64,000 nucleotides of DNA. Origin: Promicromonospora panici (GTDB lineage: Bacteria; Actinomycetota; Actinomycetes; Actinomycetales; Cellulomonadaceae). Below the pieces are notes generated by a model. It had not been told where the DNA came from. It worked only from the letters and a program-made list of their open reading frames with translations, and ran no database searches. Below, one piece after another: positions 8,844-16,672 of the stretch (the first letter of the stretch is position 1; each line of letters opens with the position of its first letter). The stretch spans positions 62,001 to 126,000 of the forward strand of contig NZ_UWYY01000004.1 in NCBI RefSeq assembly GCF_900608595.1. Direction: 5' to 3'. The position numbers and the translations under genes are program-made.

Positions 8844-10153
8844 CGGGCCTTCTCCCCCACGGTCTCGACGGGAGGCATCGGGTGCGCGCGGGCGAGCGCG
8901 AGCACCGCCGCGGTGTACGCGTCCAGTGCCGCGCCCACGTCCTCGGGCTCCACGTGCTCGTCCGGGTGGTGGCTGATCCCGTCGCGGCAGCGCACGAACA
9001 GCATGCCGACATCGGTCACCGCGTCCATCGCCATGCCGTCGTGCCCGGCGGGGCTCCACAGCCCCAGTACCTCGCCCGGCGTGGTCCCGGTTGACTCCGC
9101 GATCCCCGTTGCCACCGCGGCCTTCATCCGGTCGGCGCAGGCGGTCGACGGCGCCCGATGGGTCTCGGCGAACTCGAAGGTCACGCCCCGCTCCCTGGCG
9201 ATCTCCCGCCCGGCCGCCGCGATCTGCTCCCAGAGCTCGTCGCGGCCTGCGTCGGTGCGGCCACGCAGGTCGAGCGTGAGCTCCGCCCGGCCGGGGATCA
9301 CGTTGACGGCGCCGGGCTGCACGTGGATGTCGCCGACGGTCGCGAGGCAGTCCGTGGCCTTGGCCAGCTCCTCGATCCGGGTGACGAGGTGCGCGGCGGC
9401 GACCAGCGCGTCCCGGCGTCGGCTGAACGGCGTGCCGCCCGCGTGCCGGGCCTCGCCCGTGATGGTCAGCACGAACCGCAGCGCCCCGGCGATCGTGGTG
9501 ACGTACCCGAGCGGCAGGTCCCGGGCCTCCAGCACCGGCCCCTGCTCGATGTGCGCCTCCAGGTAGCCGACCAGGTCCTCGGGGCGGCGGGCGGCGTCAC
9601 CCACGCGCTCCGGGGCCAGCCCGAACCGCGTGAACGCCTCGCGCAGGGTCACACCGTCGGCGTCGGCCGTCTCCCACCACGCGGGGTCCCACTGTCCCGA
9701 CGCCGCACAGCTGCCCAGCAGGGCCTTGCCGAACCGGGTGCCCTCCTCGGCGGAGAACCCCACCACCTCCAGCGCGAACGGCAGGGGCATGTCGCGCAGC
9801 CGGTGCGCGACGGCGATAGCCAGCACCACGCCGAGCATGCCGTCGTACCGGCCGGCGTCGGGCACGGTGTCCAGGTGCGATCCGAGCACGAGCGCGGGCT
9901 CACCCCGGGTAGCCGGTCGCTGGGGCGTGCCGTCTGCGGCACGACGGCCCCAGATGTTGCCCGCGGCGTCGGTCTCGGTGTCGAGCCCGGCGTCGCGCAT
10001 CCAGGCCTGGACCGCAGTGTTGCCGGCGGAGTGCTCGGGTGACAGGTAGACGCGCTCGAGCGCGTCGGGCCGCGACGAGTGGCGAGTCAGGTCGTCGCAC
10101 CGGGCCATCACCCAGTCGGTGGTACCGATCTCCGGGACGGGCATGTCGGTCAC
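8840..10153 (-). CDS. allC: Allantoate amidohydrolase (M20 family)
   Basis: It hydrolyses allantoate to ureidoglycine/ureidoglycolate, CO2 and ammonia. It is a 437-aa metal-dependent M20/Zn-amidohydrolase. The metal-binding GSHLDTVPDAGRYDG is at residues about 91-105, FSAEEGTRFG follows, and the dimer-domain ligand region has the pattern QPGAVNVIPGRAELTLDLRG. AGHDGMAM near the C-terminus carries another metal His. N-carbamoyl-amino-acid hydrolases are close relatives, but the operon supports AllC. The GTG at 10153 overlaps the TGA of the aminotransferase gene (GTGA). The downstream ATG (residue 4) is an alternative. Confidence 0.9.
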   Translation of the reverse strand: MTDMPVPEIGTTDWVMARCDDLTRHSSRPDALERVYLSPEHSAGNTAVQAWMRDAGLDTETDAAGNIWGRRAADGTPQRPATRGEPALVLGSHLDTVPDAGRYDGMLGVVLAIAVAHRLRDMPLPFALEVVGFSAEEGTRFGKALLGSCAASGQWDPAWWETADADGVTLREAFTRFGLAPERVGDAARRPEDLVGYLEAHIEQGPVLEARDLPLGYVTTIAGALRFVLTITGEARHAGGTPFSRRRDALVAAAHLVTRIEELAKATDCLATVGDIHVQPGAVNVIPGRAELTLDLRGRTDAGRDELWEQIAAAGREIARERGVTFEFAETHRAPSTACADRMKAAVATGIAESTGTTPGEVLGLWSPAGHDGMAMDAVTDVGMLFVRCRDGISHHPDEHVEPEDVGAALDAYTAAVLALARAHPMPPVETVGEKAR

Positions 10154-11445
10154 AGGCGTGCCTCCTTGTTCGCGGCGAGAACGGGGTCGTGTTCCGATGC
10201 GGGCGCCTGCGGTACCTGACCCCGTTCTCGATCGGCGTCGTACGCGCCGAGCGCGGCCTCGACGCCGGCTCCCGGCAGGGCGGCGAAGCCGGCTCTGCGC
10301 AGCTCTGCCTCCAGGGCTGCCAGGGTCGTGAGCACCGTGTCCCGGCGGGCGTTGAAGCCCATGGTGCCGATCCGCCAGACGACGCCGTGCAGCGGGCCGA
10401 AGGACGTGCCGATCTCGATGCCGAAGTCGTCCAGGAGCGCGCCGCGGACGGCGTCCCCGTCCACGCCGTCGGGGATGCGCACCGCCACCACGTTGTGCAT
10501 CTTGTGCCGGACGTCGCCGAAGACCTCCAGGCCGAGCCCGCGCACCCCGGCCAGCATGGCCGCGCCGTGCTGGGCATGCCTGGCGACGGCGGTCGCCATG
10601 CCCTCGGCGGTCAGCACGCGGGCGCACTCGCGCGCCGCGTAGAGCATCGAGGTGGCCTCGGTGTGGTGGTTGAGGCGCCGCGGCCCCCAGTAGTCCATGA
10701 TCTGCGCGAGGTCGAGGTAGTTGGACACGATCGGGGCGCCGTGCGGCGCGACGTCGTCCGCCGTGCGGATGCCGGCCTCGACGTGCTTGCGCAGGTTGAT
10801 CGCCGCCGCGGCGGCGGGCGAGAGCGTCACGGGCGCGCTGCCCGACGGGCCGCCCAGGCACTTCTGGAGGCCCGCCGTCGCCGCGTCGATGCCCCACTCG
10901 TCGGTGTGGAACGGGTTGCCGCCGAGCGTGGCGGTGGCGTCGACGTACAGCAGGGCGTCGTGCTCGTGGGCGATCCGGCCCAGCTCGGCGAGCGGCTGGG
11001 CCATGGTCGTCGAGGTGTCGCCGTGCACGACGGCGACCAGGCGCGGCCGGACGCGGCGGACGGCGTCCTCGATCTGCCCCGGGTCGAAGACCGTGCCCCA
11101 CTCCGTCTCGATGGTGTGTACCTCGGCCCCGGCGCGGGCGCTGATCTCCGCCAGCAGGTGCCCGAACCGGCCGAACACCGGGACCAGCACCCGGTCGCCC
11201 GGCTCCAGCAGGGACACCAGTGCCGCCTCGATGCCGGCGCGCGAGGTGCCGTCCACGAGGAAGGTCTGCTCGTTCGCGGTGTCCCAGACCGTGCGCCACA
11301 GGGCCATGGCCTCGGTCATCGTGTCGGTCATGAACGGGTCGAACTGGCCCACCAGAGGCGCGGCCATGGCACGCAGGACGCGCGGGTCGGCGTCGACGGG
11401 CCCGGGGCCCATCAGCAGCCGGGCGGGCGGATGTATCTGAGTCAC
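10150..11445 (-). CDS. pucG: Pyridoxal-phosphate aminotransferase, PucG-like (ureidoglycine-glyoxylate)
   Basis: This 431-aa class-V aminotransferase resembles alanine-glyoxylate and (S)-ureidoglycine-glyoxylate aminotransferases. It starts HPPARLLMGPGPVDADPRV, binds PLP with a Lys in AGLQKCLGGPSGSAPVT, and ends its core with GTMGFNARRDTVLTTLAALE. In the purine pathway it transfers the amino group of ureidoglycine, the allantoate product, to glyoxylate. The GTG start overlaps the allantoinase stop by 4 bases. Length is slightly above the 416 aa of B. subtilis PucG, and the excess lies in a C-terminal tail containing a 13-base inverted repeat (10176-10230). Confidence 0.85.
   Translation of the reverse strand: MTQIHPPARLLMGPGPVDADPRVLRAMAAPLVGQFDPFMTDTMTEAMALWRTVWDTANEQTFLVDGTSRAGIEAALVSLLEPGDRVLVPVFGRFGHLLAEISARAGAEVHTIETEWGTVFDPGQIEDAVRRVRPRLVAVVHGDTSTTMAQPLAELGRIAHEHDALLYVDATATLGGNPFHTDEWGIDAATAGLQKCLGGPSGSAPVTLSPAAAAAINLRKHVEAGIRTADDVAPHGAPIVSNYLDLAQIMDYWGPRRLNHHTEATSMLYAARECARVLTAEGMATAVARHAQHGAAMLAGVRGLGLEVFGDVRHKMHNVVAVRIPDGVDGDAVRGALLDDFGIEIGTSFGPLHGVVWRIGTMGFNARRDTVLTTLAALEAELRRAGFAALPGAGVEAALGAYDADRERGQVPQAPASEHDPVLAANKEARL
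10176..10230. repeat. Palindromic repeat F (in the 3' end of pucG)
   Basis: CGAGAACGGGGTC at 10176-10188 is the exact inverse of GACCCCGTTCTCG at 10218-10230, with a 29-base loop. It encodes residues about 405-423, a poorly conserved tail beyond the aminotransferase fold. Confidence 0.7.
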
Positions 11446-12884
11446 GCGTCTCTCCTCAAAAGCGCCCCTGACATCGTTGAGTGCGGGATCTTCACCCTGT
11501 CCGGACCCTCTGACGGGGCGAAGACCCCGCACTCAACGGCGCCGGTGACGGTCAGGCCGTCGTAGGCGCTGATCTTGTTCTTGTGCGCCATCTCCGACGC
11601 GCGGAAACTGGTCGTCGCGTCGGGGTCATAGACGATCAGGTCGGCGGCGGCACCCTCGGCGATCACGCCCTTCGGACGCCGGCCGCGGTCCAGGCCGACG
11701 AGCGCAGCGGTGTTCGCGGAGGTCCAGCGGGACACGTCGGCGAGGGGCACGCCCCGGCGTCGGGCGGCGTCGGCCAGGGCGAGGAATCCCGCCTGGAGGC
11801 CGGAGATGCCGCCCCAGGCCTGCTGCAGGTGGGCCTCGCCCGCGGCCGCGCCCCGGTACTTCTCCTCGGCCGTCGCCGGCGAGTGGTCGCTGACCACGCA
11901 GTCGAGGATCCCGGCGCGCAGGCCGTCCCACAGCGCGTCCTGGTTGCCGCGGTCCCGGATGGGCGGGCAGCACTTGAACGCGGCGTCGCCGTCGGGGATG
12001 TGCTCGGCGTCGAACACGAGATAGTGGTGGCAGGTCTCGGCCGTGACCGGCAGGCCTTCCTCCTTGGCTTCGGCGATCAGGTCGAGCGCCCGCGCCGAGG
12101 ACAGGTGCAGCACGTGGGTGCGCGTCCCGGTCTCGCGGACGGCGTCCAGGAGCCCGGCGATCGCCGCCGTCTCGGCCTCGTCCGGGCGGGAGAGCAGGAA
12201 GTCCGCGTAGGCGCGGCCGCTCTCATGCGGGGCCGCTGCCAGCGCCGCCGGGTCCTCGGCATGGACGATGAGCAGGCCGCCGAACCGCGCGATCGGGTCC
12301 ATGGCGTCCAGGAGCTCGGCCGGGCCGAGCGGCGGGAACTCGGGCACTCCCGAGTCGGCGAGGAAGCACTTGAAGCCGAACACGCCCGCGTCCCAGAGGG
12401 GTTCGAGGTCGTCGGCGTTGCCGGGCACTGCACCACCCCAGAAGCCGACGTCGCAGTGCAGCTCGCCCCGGGCGCGGACGGCCTCGGCCGCTGCGCGCTT
12501 GGCCTCCAGGGCCGCGACCGTCGTGGTGGGCGGCAGCGAGTTGAGCGGCATGTCGACGATCGTGGTGATCCCGCCGAGCGCCGCCGCGCGAGTCGCCGAG
12601 GCGAACCCCTCCCAGTCGGTGCGGCCGGGCTCGTTGACATGCACGTGCGTGTCGACGACGCCGGGCAGCACCACCTTGTCGCCGAGCTCGACGGTCTCGC
12701 CGACGACGCCGGCTCTGGCCGGGTCAGCGGAGCCCCACCAAACCTGGTGGATCCTGCCGTCCTGGACGCTCAGGACAGCGGGCTGCAGCTCGCCCTCGAT
12801 CAGTACGCGCTCGGACGCGAGGACCAGGGTCGGCGTCGGGTCTCCCGGTGTCCCGCCGAGGATGACGTCGTCGTCCGAGATCAT
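11442..12884 (-). CDS. allB: Allantoinase (cyclic amidohydrolase)
   Basis: It opens the allantoin ring to allantoate. It is a 480-aa amidohydrolase with the metal site VVDTHVHVNEPGRTDWEGF, a Lys likely to be carboxylated in FGFKCFLADSG, His ligands in LLIVHAEDP and THVLHLSSA, and an Asp in CVVSDHSPATAEEK. This matches AllB rather than dihydroorotase or hydantoinase. The ATG at 12884 overlaps the uricase stop (ATGA). The last about 35 residues, after SAYDGLTVTGAV, include a stretch (ECGVFAPSEGPDRVKIPHST) encoded by a family-B palindrome. That replaces the usual end of the family. Confidence 0.93.
   Translation of the reverse strand: MISDDDVILGGTPGDPTPTLVLASERVLIEGELQPAVLSVQDGRIHQVWWGSADPARAGVVGETVELGDKVVLPGVVDTHVHVNEPGRTDWEGFASATRAAALGGITTIVDMPLNSLPPTTTVAALEAKRAAAEAVRARGELHCDVGFWGGAVPGNADDLEPLWDAGVFGFKCFLADSGVPEFPPLGPAELLDAMDPIARFGGLLIVHAEDPAALAAAPHESGRAYADFLLSRPDEAETAAIAGLLDAVRETGTRTHVLHLSSARALDLIAEAKEEGLPVTAETCHHYLVFDAEHIPDGDAAFKCCPPIRDRGNQDALWDGLRAGILDCVVSDHSPATAEEKYRGAAAGEAHLQQAWGGISGLQAGFLALADAARRRGVPLADVSRWTSANTAALVGLDRGRRPKGVIAEGAAADLIVYDPDATTSFRASEMAHKNKISAYDGLTVTGAVECGVFAPSEGPDRVKIPHSTMSGALLRRDA
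11477..11536. repeat. Palindromic repeat family B, copy 1 (in frame in the allantoinase 3' end)
   Basis: The arms begin TTGAGTGCGGGATCTTC and end GACCCCGCACTCAA (11477 onward and up to 11536). They share TGAGTGCKGGAT with copies at 32788, 51073 and 58720. This copy is more degenerate than the others and is translated as part of the allantoinase C-terminus. Confidence 0.75.
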
Positions 12885-13801
12885 ACGAACCCCCCGATCG
12901 TCGCCCAGACGGGGTGCTCGACGCCGTCCTCCGAGCGCTGGACCGCCGCCTCGATGAGCCCGTAGGGCCGGTCCGCGGCGAAGAACACCTCGCCGGGGTT
13001 GTCGAGGCCGAACGGCTCCAGGTCGACGAGGAAGTGGTGGTTGTTGGGGCAGGACAGCCGGATCTCGGCGATGTCGTCGAACGCCTCCAGCACCGCCTTG
13101 CCCATCGCGAAGACGGTCTGCTGCAGGGCCAGGGAGTGCAGCTCGGCGAAGGTCGCCAGCAGGATCGAGCGGACCGCCGCGAACCGCTCGTCGTACTCGG
13201 CGGGGCCCGCGGTCCCGGCGAACGACGGCGCGTAACGCCACCAGGCGGTGACGTCGGTGGCGAGGATGCGGTCGTCGACCTCGGGGAGCGTCGTGTACCG
13301 GTCGCGCGGGAATCCGGAGAACTCCGACCCCGTGGACTTGAGCACCGTCACGTCGCGCAGCCCCGCCAGCACGGTCCGGCCCGAGTCGTCGGCGTGCACG
13401 AGCGCCGTCCGCCGCTCGGCTGCGCCGCGGACGAACGCGTGGTCATGGCCTCCCTCGGGCCCCGAGCCCGCGCCGGTCGCAATGCGCTCCCAGCCGTACT
13501 GCTCGGCGAGCCAGCGACCACCCGTGACCTGCGGCTCGGCGAGGAAGTGCCGCGCGAGCCGCAGCAGGAACGTCTCCGGCGAGCCGACACCGTCCCGAGC
13601 GAACGCGTTCATCGTGTTCTTCTGCGTGTCGGTGGCGATGACGCCGGTGTTGTCCCCGGTCTCGTGCGTGGCACGGAAGTCGCCGCGGAGCTGCGAGGTG
13701 ACGTTCAGGTCGGTGATGCGGTGCCGTGCGGTGTCACGGTCGACGCGCAGCAGCCGCACCTCGGCCTTGCCGTACTGGTTGGGTCCCAGGACTATCGACA
13801 T
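12881..13801 (-). CDS. uox: Urate oxidase (cofactor-free uricase)
   Basis: It oxidises urate to 5-hydroxyisourate. At 306 aa it has the hallmark uricase blocks: NQYGKAEVRLLRV at the N-terminus, GVIATDTQKNTMNAFARD with the catalytic Thr, LKSTGSEFSGFPRDRYTTLPE, and LSCPNNHHFLVDL with the substrate-facing Asn/His. Length fits the tunnelling-fold uricase family. It sits between uraH (start abuts the uraH stop) and allantoinase (ATGA overlap), so the pathway order is preserved. Confidence 0.97.
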   Translation of the reverse strand: MSIVLGPNQYGKAEVRLLRVDRDTARHRITDLNVTSQLRGDFRATHETGDNTGVIATDTQKNTMNAFARDGVGSPETFLLRLARHFLAEPQVTGGRWLAEQYGWERIATGAGSGPEGGHDHAFVRGAAERRTALVHADDSGRTVLAGLRDVTVLKSTGSEFSGFPRDRYTTLPEVDDRILATDVTAWWRYAPSFAGTAGPAEYDERFAAVRSILLATFAELHSLALQQTVFAMGKAVLEAFDDIAEIRLSCPNNHHFLVDLEPFGLDNPGEVFFAADRPYGLIEAAVQRSEDGVEHPVWATIGGFV

Positions 13802-14095
13802 TCAGCTCCCCCGGTAGGTCGTGTAGGCGAACGGGCTCAGCAGCAGGGCGACGTGCGTGTGGTCGGGCCCGAGCACGACGTCGAGCACCACCTGCCCGAA
13901 GAACGTCTCCCGGTCCTGCGCCCCGAACCAGTCTCCGACGGCGAAGGTCAGGACGTGCCGGCCGGGCGTGACCTCACCCCAGGAGATGCGGCCGTCGGCG
14001 TCGGTCTGCGCCTGCCGGTCGCCTAGCGTGACCGCCAGACCGGCGGCCGGCAGGCCGCGGGCGGCGTCGAGCACGTGCGTCGAGGCGGTGCTCAC
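13802..14095 (-). CDS. uraH: 5-Hydroxyisourate hydrolase (transthyretin-like)
   Basis: This 97-aa protein hydrolyses 5-hydroxyisourate to OHCU. It shows the family N-terminal signature STHVLDAARGLPA, an Arg in the active site region, and the exact C-terminal YRGS tetrapeptide that distinguishes HIU hydrolase from transthyretin. There is no signal peptide, so it is cytoplasmic. It overlaps the uraD stop by 4 bases. Confidence 0.96.
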   Translation of the reverse strand: MSTASTHVLDAARGLPAAGLAVTLGDRQAQTDADGRISWGEVTPGRHVLTFAVGDWFGAQDRETFFGQVVLDVVLGPDHTHVALLLSPFAYTTYRGS

Positions 14096-14610
14096 GACGT
14101 CGCCTCGGCGGGTGCGGCGGCCGGCTCCTCGATGAGCGCCTCCAGTCGCAGGAGCGCGATCTGGCGCAGCTGCTCGGCGGTCACGAGAGCCTCCGTGGCG
14201 GGGTCGTTGGCGAGGCGCTCGGTCAGGTTCGCGAGGATTTCATCAGCCGTGCGGCCGGCGGCACGCACCAGGAAGATCCGGCCGAACTTCGTCTCGTACG
14301 CGACGTTACCCTCGGCGATCCGGGCGGCCGTCTCCTCGGCGGCCGTGGGCTGCTCGGTGCGGGACAGGCGCGCCTCGGTGCTGTCCCCCGGCGCGCGCTC
14401 GCCGATCCGCGGGTGATGCGCGAGCGCGGCGTCGACGTCGGACGCCGTCCAGTCCGCGGCGGCGCGCATCGCATGCAGCAGCAGGGAGTCGCGGCAGCGG
14501 TACGGCCGGCCGGCCACGACGTCGTCGACCCACGCGCCGATATCGGCGCACGGGCGGACGGTCGCAGCGGCGTCCGCGGCGGGCAGGGCGTTGAAGGTCG
14601 CGAGGTCCAC
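14092..14610 (-). CDS. uraD: OHCU decarboxylase
   Basis: It decarboxylates 2-oxo-4-hydroxy-4-carboxy-5-ureidoimidazoline to S-allantoin. Hallmarks are FNALPAADA, AHHPRIGE (catalytic His), SRTEQ and YETKFGRIFLVRAAGR. The first gene of the uricolytic operon. I prefer the GTG at 14610 (172 aa, start VDLATFNAL) over a GTG at 14652. The upstream codon falls inside the GAGAC-N4-GTTTC-type operator, while 14610 puts that site 36 bases upstream, the same spacing as in the ABC importer unit. No strong RBS is visible for either. Confidence 0.92.
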   Translation of the reverse strand: MDLATFNALPAADAAATVRPCADIGAWVDDVVAGRPYRCRDSLLLHAMRAAADWTASDVDAALAHHPRIGERAPGDSTEARLSRTEQPTAAEETAARIAEGNVAYETKFGRIFLVRAAGRTADEILANLTERLANDPATEALVTAEQLRQIALLRLEALIEEPAAAPAEATS

Positions 14611-14645
14611 GGGGACAAACCTAGTTTCAATCTGTCCTGTGCGGT

Positions 14646-14659
14646 GAGACACGCGTTTC
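14646..14659. promoter_or_regulatory. Candidate purine-regulon operator, site 3
   Basis: On the minus strand GAAACGCGTGTCTC matches the perfect GAAAC-N4-GTTTC sites at 2458 and 3192 with one changed base. It lies upstream of the whole uraD-XDH operon, 36 bases from the chosen uraD start. Confidence 0.55.
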
Positions 14660-14689
14660 AGATGGGTAAAAACTTCCGTAGAGACCGCT

Positions 14690-14890
14690 GGGCTCCTGGG
14701 CGGTCACGATGTCGGGCCGCGTGGCGAGCAGGTCCGGGGTGGCGCGCGGGTCGACCGCACCGGAGACGATGTCGCCCAGGTTCAGGACGAGGCCGACCCC
14801 CTCGGCGTCGATCGCGGCGAGGACCGCCGCGCGCGCCGGTGCGTTGCCATGGACGTCGGAGAGGACGGCGATGCGGGTCGTCCGCGCAGG
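14690..14890 (-). pseudogene. Metallophosphoesterase remnant (N-terminal fragment)
   Basis: The minus strand reads RIAVLSDVHGNAPARAAV, then LVLNLGDIVSGAVDP and DLLATRPDIVT. This is the start of a YfcE-like calcineurin phosphoesterase (DVHGN and GD metal motifs). After DIVT the similarity ends, where the conserved GNHE motif should follow. A TAA lies just upstream of the first recognisable residue with no start codon between them. Both ends are therefore lost, leaving a decayed fragment between DUF4383 and the purine operon. Confidence 0.75.
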
Positions 14891-14954
14891 TTACAGGCGC
14901 GGCTGGCACCTGGGCGGGCACCCAGGACGGCGCCCGTCCGGGGTTACCCCGCCC

Positions 14955-15419
14955 CTACCGGACGTCGTGCGGCATCGTCTCCGACGTGCCGGGCTGCTCC
15001 AGGACTCGCTTGCGGGCGGGCCATACCGCGATCAGCAGACCGAGCACCGCGCTGCCGAGGTGCAGCCAGTTGTCGGCGTCGTTGATGTTCAGGTAGTTGA
15101 TCTCCGGGTTCTCGACCGCGTACAGCCCGTAGACGAACGCCGCGCCGTAGCCGAGCAGGAGGAGCCAGCCGAAGGTGCGCGCAGTGGCGGACGTGACCCA
15201 GAGACTGACACCCAGGATCCCGATCACGAGGTGCACGACGTTGTGCAGCGGGTTGACGGCGAAGCCCAGGAGCGTCCGACTCTCGTCGTGCTCCATGAAC
15301 CCGCTGAACCCGGTGACGATGAAGCCGGCGGCACCGACCAGCAGGAAGACCACACCGACGATGAGGGCGAGCCATTGATGGGCGCCGTGGGCGCTGCGAG
15401 GAGCTGTGGAGTGCGCCAT
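14955..15419 (-). CDS. DUF4383 membrane protein
   Basis: A small integral membrane protein (154 aa) with four predicted helices: LIVGVVFLLVGAAGFIV, VVHLVIGILGVSLWV, GWLLLLGYGAAFVYGLY and LHLGSAVLGLLIAVW. The histidine-containing pattern NPLHNVVHL and NTADNWLHL-like NDADNWLHLG are typical of DUF4383. Function unknown. The ATG at 15419 has a good RBS (GGAGAAGGATC). An ATG 18 bases upstream is less likely. Confidence 0.88.
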   Translation of the reverse strand: MAHSTAPRSAHGAHQWLALIVGVVFLLVGAAGFIVTGFSGFMEHDESRTLLGFAVNPLHNVVHLVIGILGVSLWVTSATARTFGWLLLLGYGAAFVYGLYAVENPEINYLNINDADNWLHLGSAVLGLLIAVWPARKRVLEQPGTSETMPHDVR

Positions 15420-15486
15420 GATCCTTCTCCCGTCCATCCGTACTGTGTTTCCACAGTCACGCTGTTCGGGGCCACTCGCACGCTGT

Positions 15487-16629
15487 TCAGGCCCCGATTC
15501 GGCCCGCCAGCCCCAGCAGCGCCCGGTCCGACCCGGCCGGCCCCACGAGGCACGCCCCCGCCGGGAGCCCGGACGCCGTCCCGACCGGCACCGAAACCGC
15601 GGGCAGCCCGCCGATCCCGGCGATGCAGGTCAGCAGCATCGTGGCCTCGCGGGCGGCCTCCGCCTCGTCGGGAAGGGGCGCGACGGTCGCCGTCGACGGC
15701 AGGACCAGCACCCGCTCCCCCAGCCGCTCCCGGATCTCGTTCCGCGCCCGGCGGACGGCGGCCTGCGCGTCCTGGGCCTCCACCGCGCCGACGGAGCGCG
15801 CCCGCTCGAACCGCCCGCGCACCGCCGGCCCGAGCGTGTCCATCCGGTCGGCGAGCCAGTCCCCGTGCACCTCCCACGCCTCGGCGGCCTGGAGCACCTG
15901 GAACGCCGCGAGCCAGGCAGGCTGAGGCGCCCAGTCCGCCGGTTCGGCCCCGGCATCCCGCGCGAGCTGCCCGACGGCGTCGCGCACCTCCGGCGTGGCC
16001 AGGGCGAGCAGGGCGTCGCTCAGCACGAACGGGGCCGGGTCCGGGAGCGCCGTCGTATCGCCTGGCAGCAGCACCTCTCCCACCCGGGCCAGCGTGGCGG
16101 CGTCCCGGGCGAGCCACCCGACCGTGTCGAACGAGGGCGCGAGCGGCAGCAGCCCACCGTCCGGCACGACGCCGTGCGTGGGGCGGATGCCCCACAGCCC
16201 TTGGTAGGCGGCGGGCACGCGCACCGAGCCGCCGGTGTCGGTCCCGAGCGCGACGCTCGCCTCGCCGGCCGCGACAGCCGTCGCCGGGCCCGACGTCGAC
16301 CCGCCGCTGATCCGGCCCGGCGCGCGCGGGTTGGGCGGCGTGCCGTAGTGGGCGTTCGCGCCGGTCAGCGAGTACGCGAACTCCTCGGTCTGCGCGATCC
16401 CCACGAGCGCGGCCCCGGTGTCCAGCAGCCGGCCGACGGCGTCGGCGTGCGCCTCCTCGACGGGCGCGGCAGCGAGCCAGGCCGGGTTCCCGGCGCCGAT
16501 CCGCTGCCCGGCAACGGCGAACAGGTCCTTGACGGCCACGGTCTCGCCGTCGAGCACGCCGGAGCCGGTCGGGGCCGTCAGCGGGCCGGGCTCGGGCCGG
16601 ACGCGCCACACGCTGGGATCAAAGGTCAT
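15487..16629 (-). CDS. Amidase (amidase signature family)
   Basis: A 380-aa amidase with the Ser-cisSer-Lys triad. The Lys is in ETVAVKDLFAVAG (about residue 34), cis-Ser in ISGGSTSGPATAVAAG and nucleophile Ser in DTGGSVRVPAAYQG. It is slightly shorter than typical 450-aa members. The substrate is not predictable. Its position between a DUF4383 gene and an acetamidase, next to the purine operon, suggests nitrogen scavenging from amides. The ATG at 16629 starts MTFDPSVWRV. Longer in-frame starts would reach into the acetamidase gene. Confidence 0.88.
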   Translation of the reverse strand: MTFDPSVWRVRPEPGPLTAPTGSGVLDGETVAVKDLFAVAGQRIGAGNPAWLAAAPVEEAHADAVGRLLDTGAALVGIAQTEEFAYSLTGANAHYGTPPNPRAPGRISGGSTSGPATAVAAGEASVALGTDTGGSVRVPAAYQGLWGIRPTHGVVPDGGLLPLAPSFDTVGWLARDAATLARVGEVLLPGDTTALPDPAPFVLSDALLALATPEVRDAVGQLARDAGAEPADWAPQPAWLAAFQVLQAAEAWEVHGDWLADRMDTLGPAVRGRFERARSVGAVEAQDAQAAVRRARNEIRERLGERVLVLPSTATVAPLPDEAEAAREATMLLTCIAGIGGLPAVSVPVGTASGLPAGACLVGPAGSDRALLGLAGRIGA

Positions 16630-16672
16630 GCGCCCATGCTGCCAGGGCCGCCGGCCTTCCCCGGGCTCACAC

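Noticed and set aside
5586..9566. A very long plus-strand open frame (about 1326 codons) opposite XDH, RpiR and allC
   Set aside because: It is antisense to genes with clear catalytic motifs and shows Arg/Pro/Ala-rich, motif-free protein typical of shadow frames in high-GC DNA.
14611..14652. GTG at 14652 as start of uraD
   Set aside because: It would lie inside the GAAAC-N4-GTCTC operator-like site, and the 14 added residues are not part of the family. 14610 gives the same operator spacing as the importer gene.
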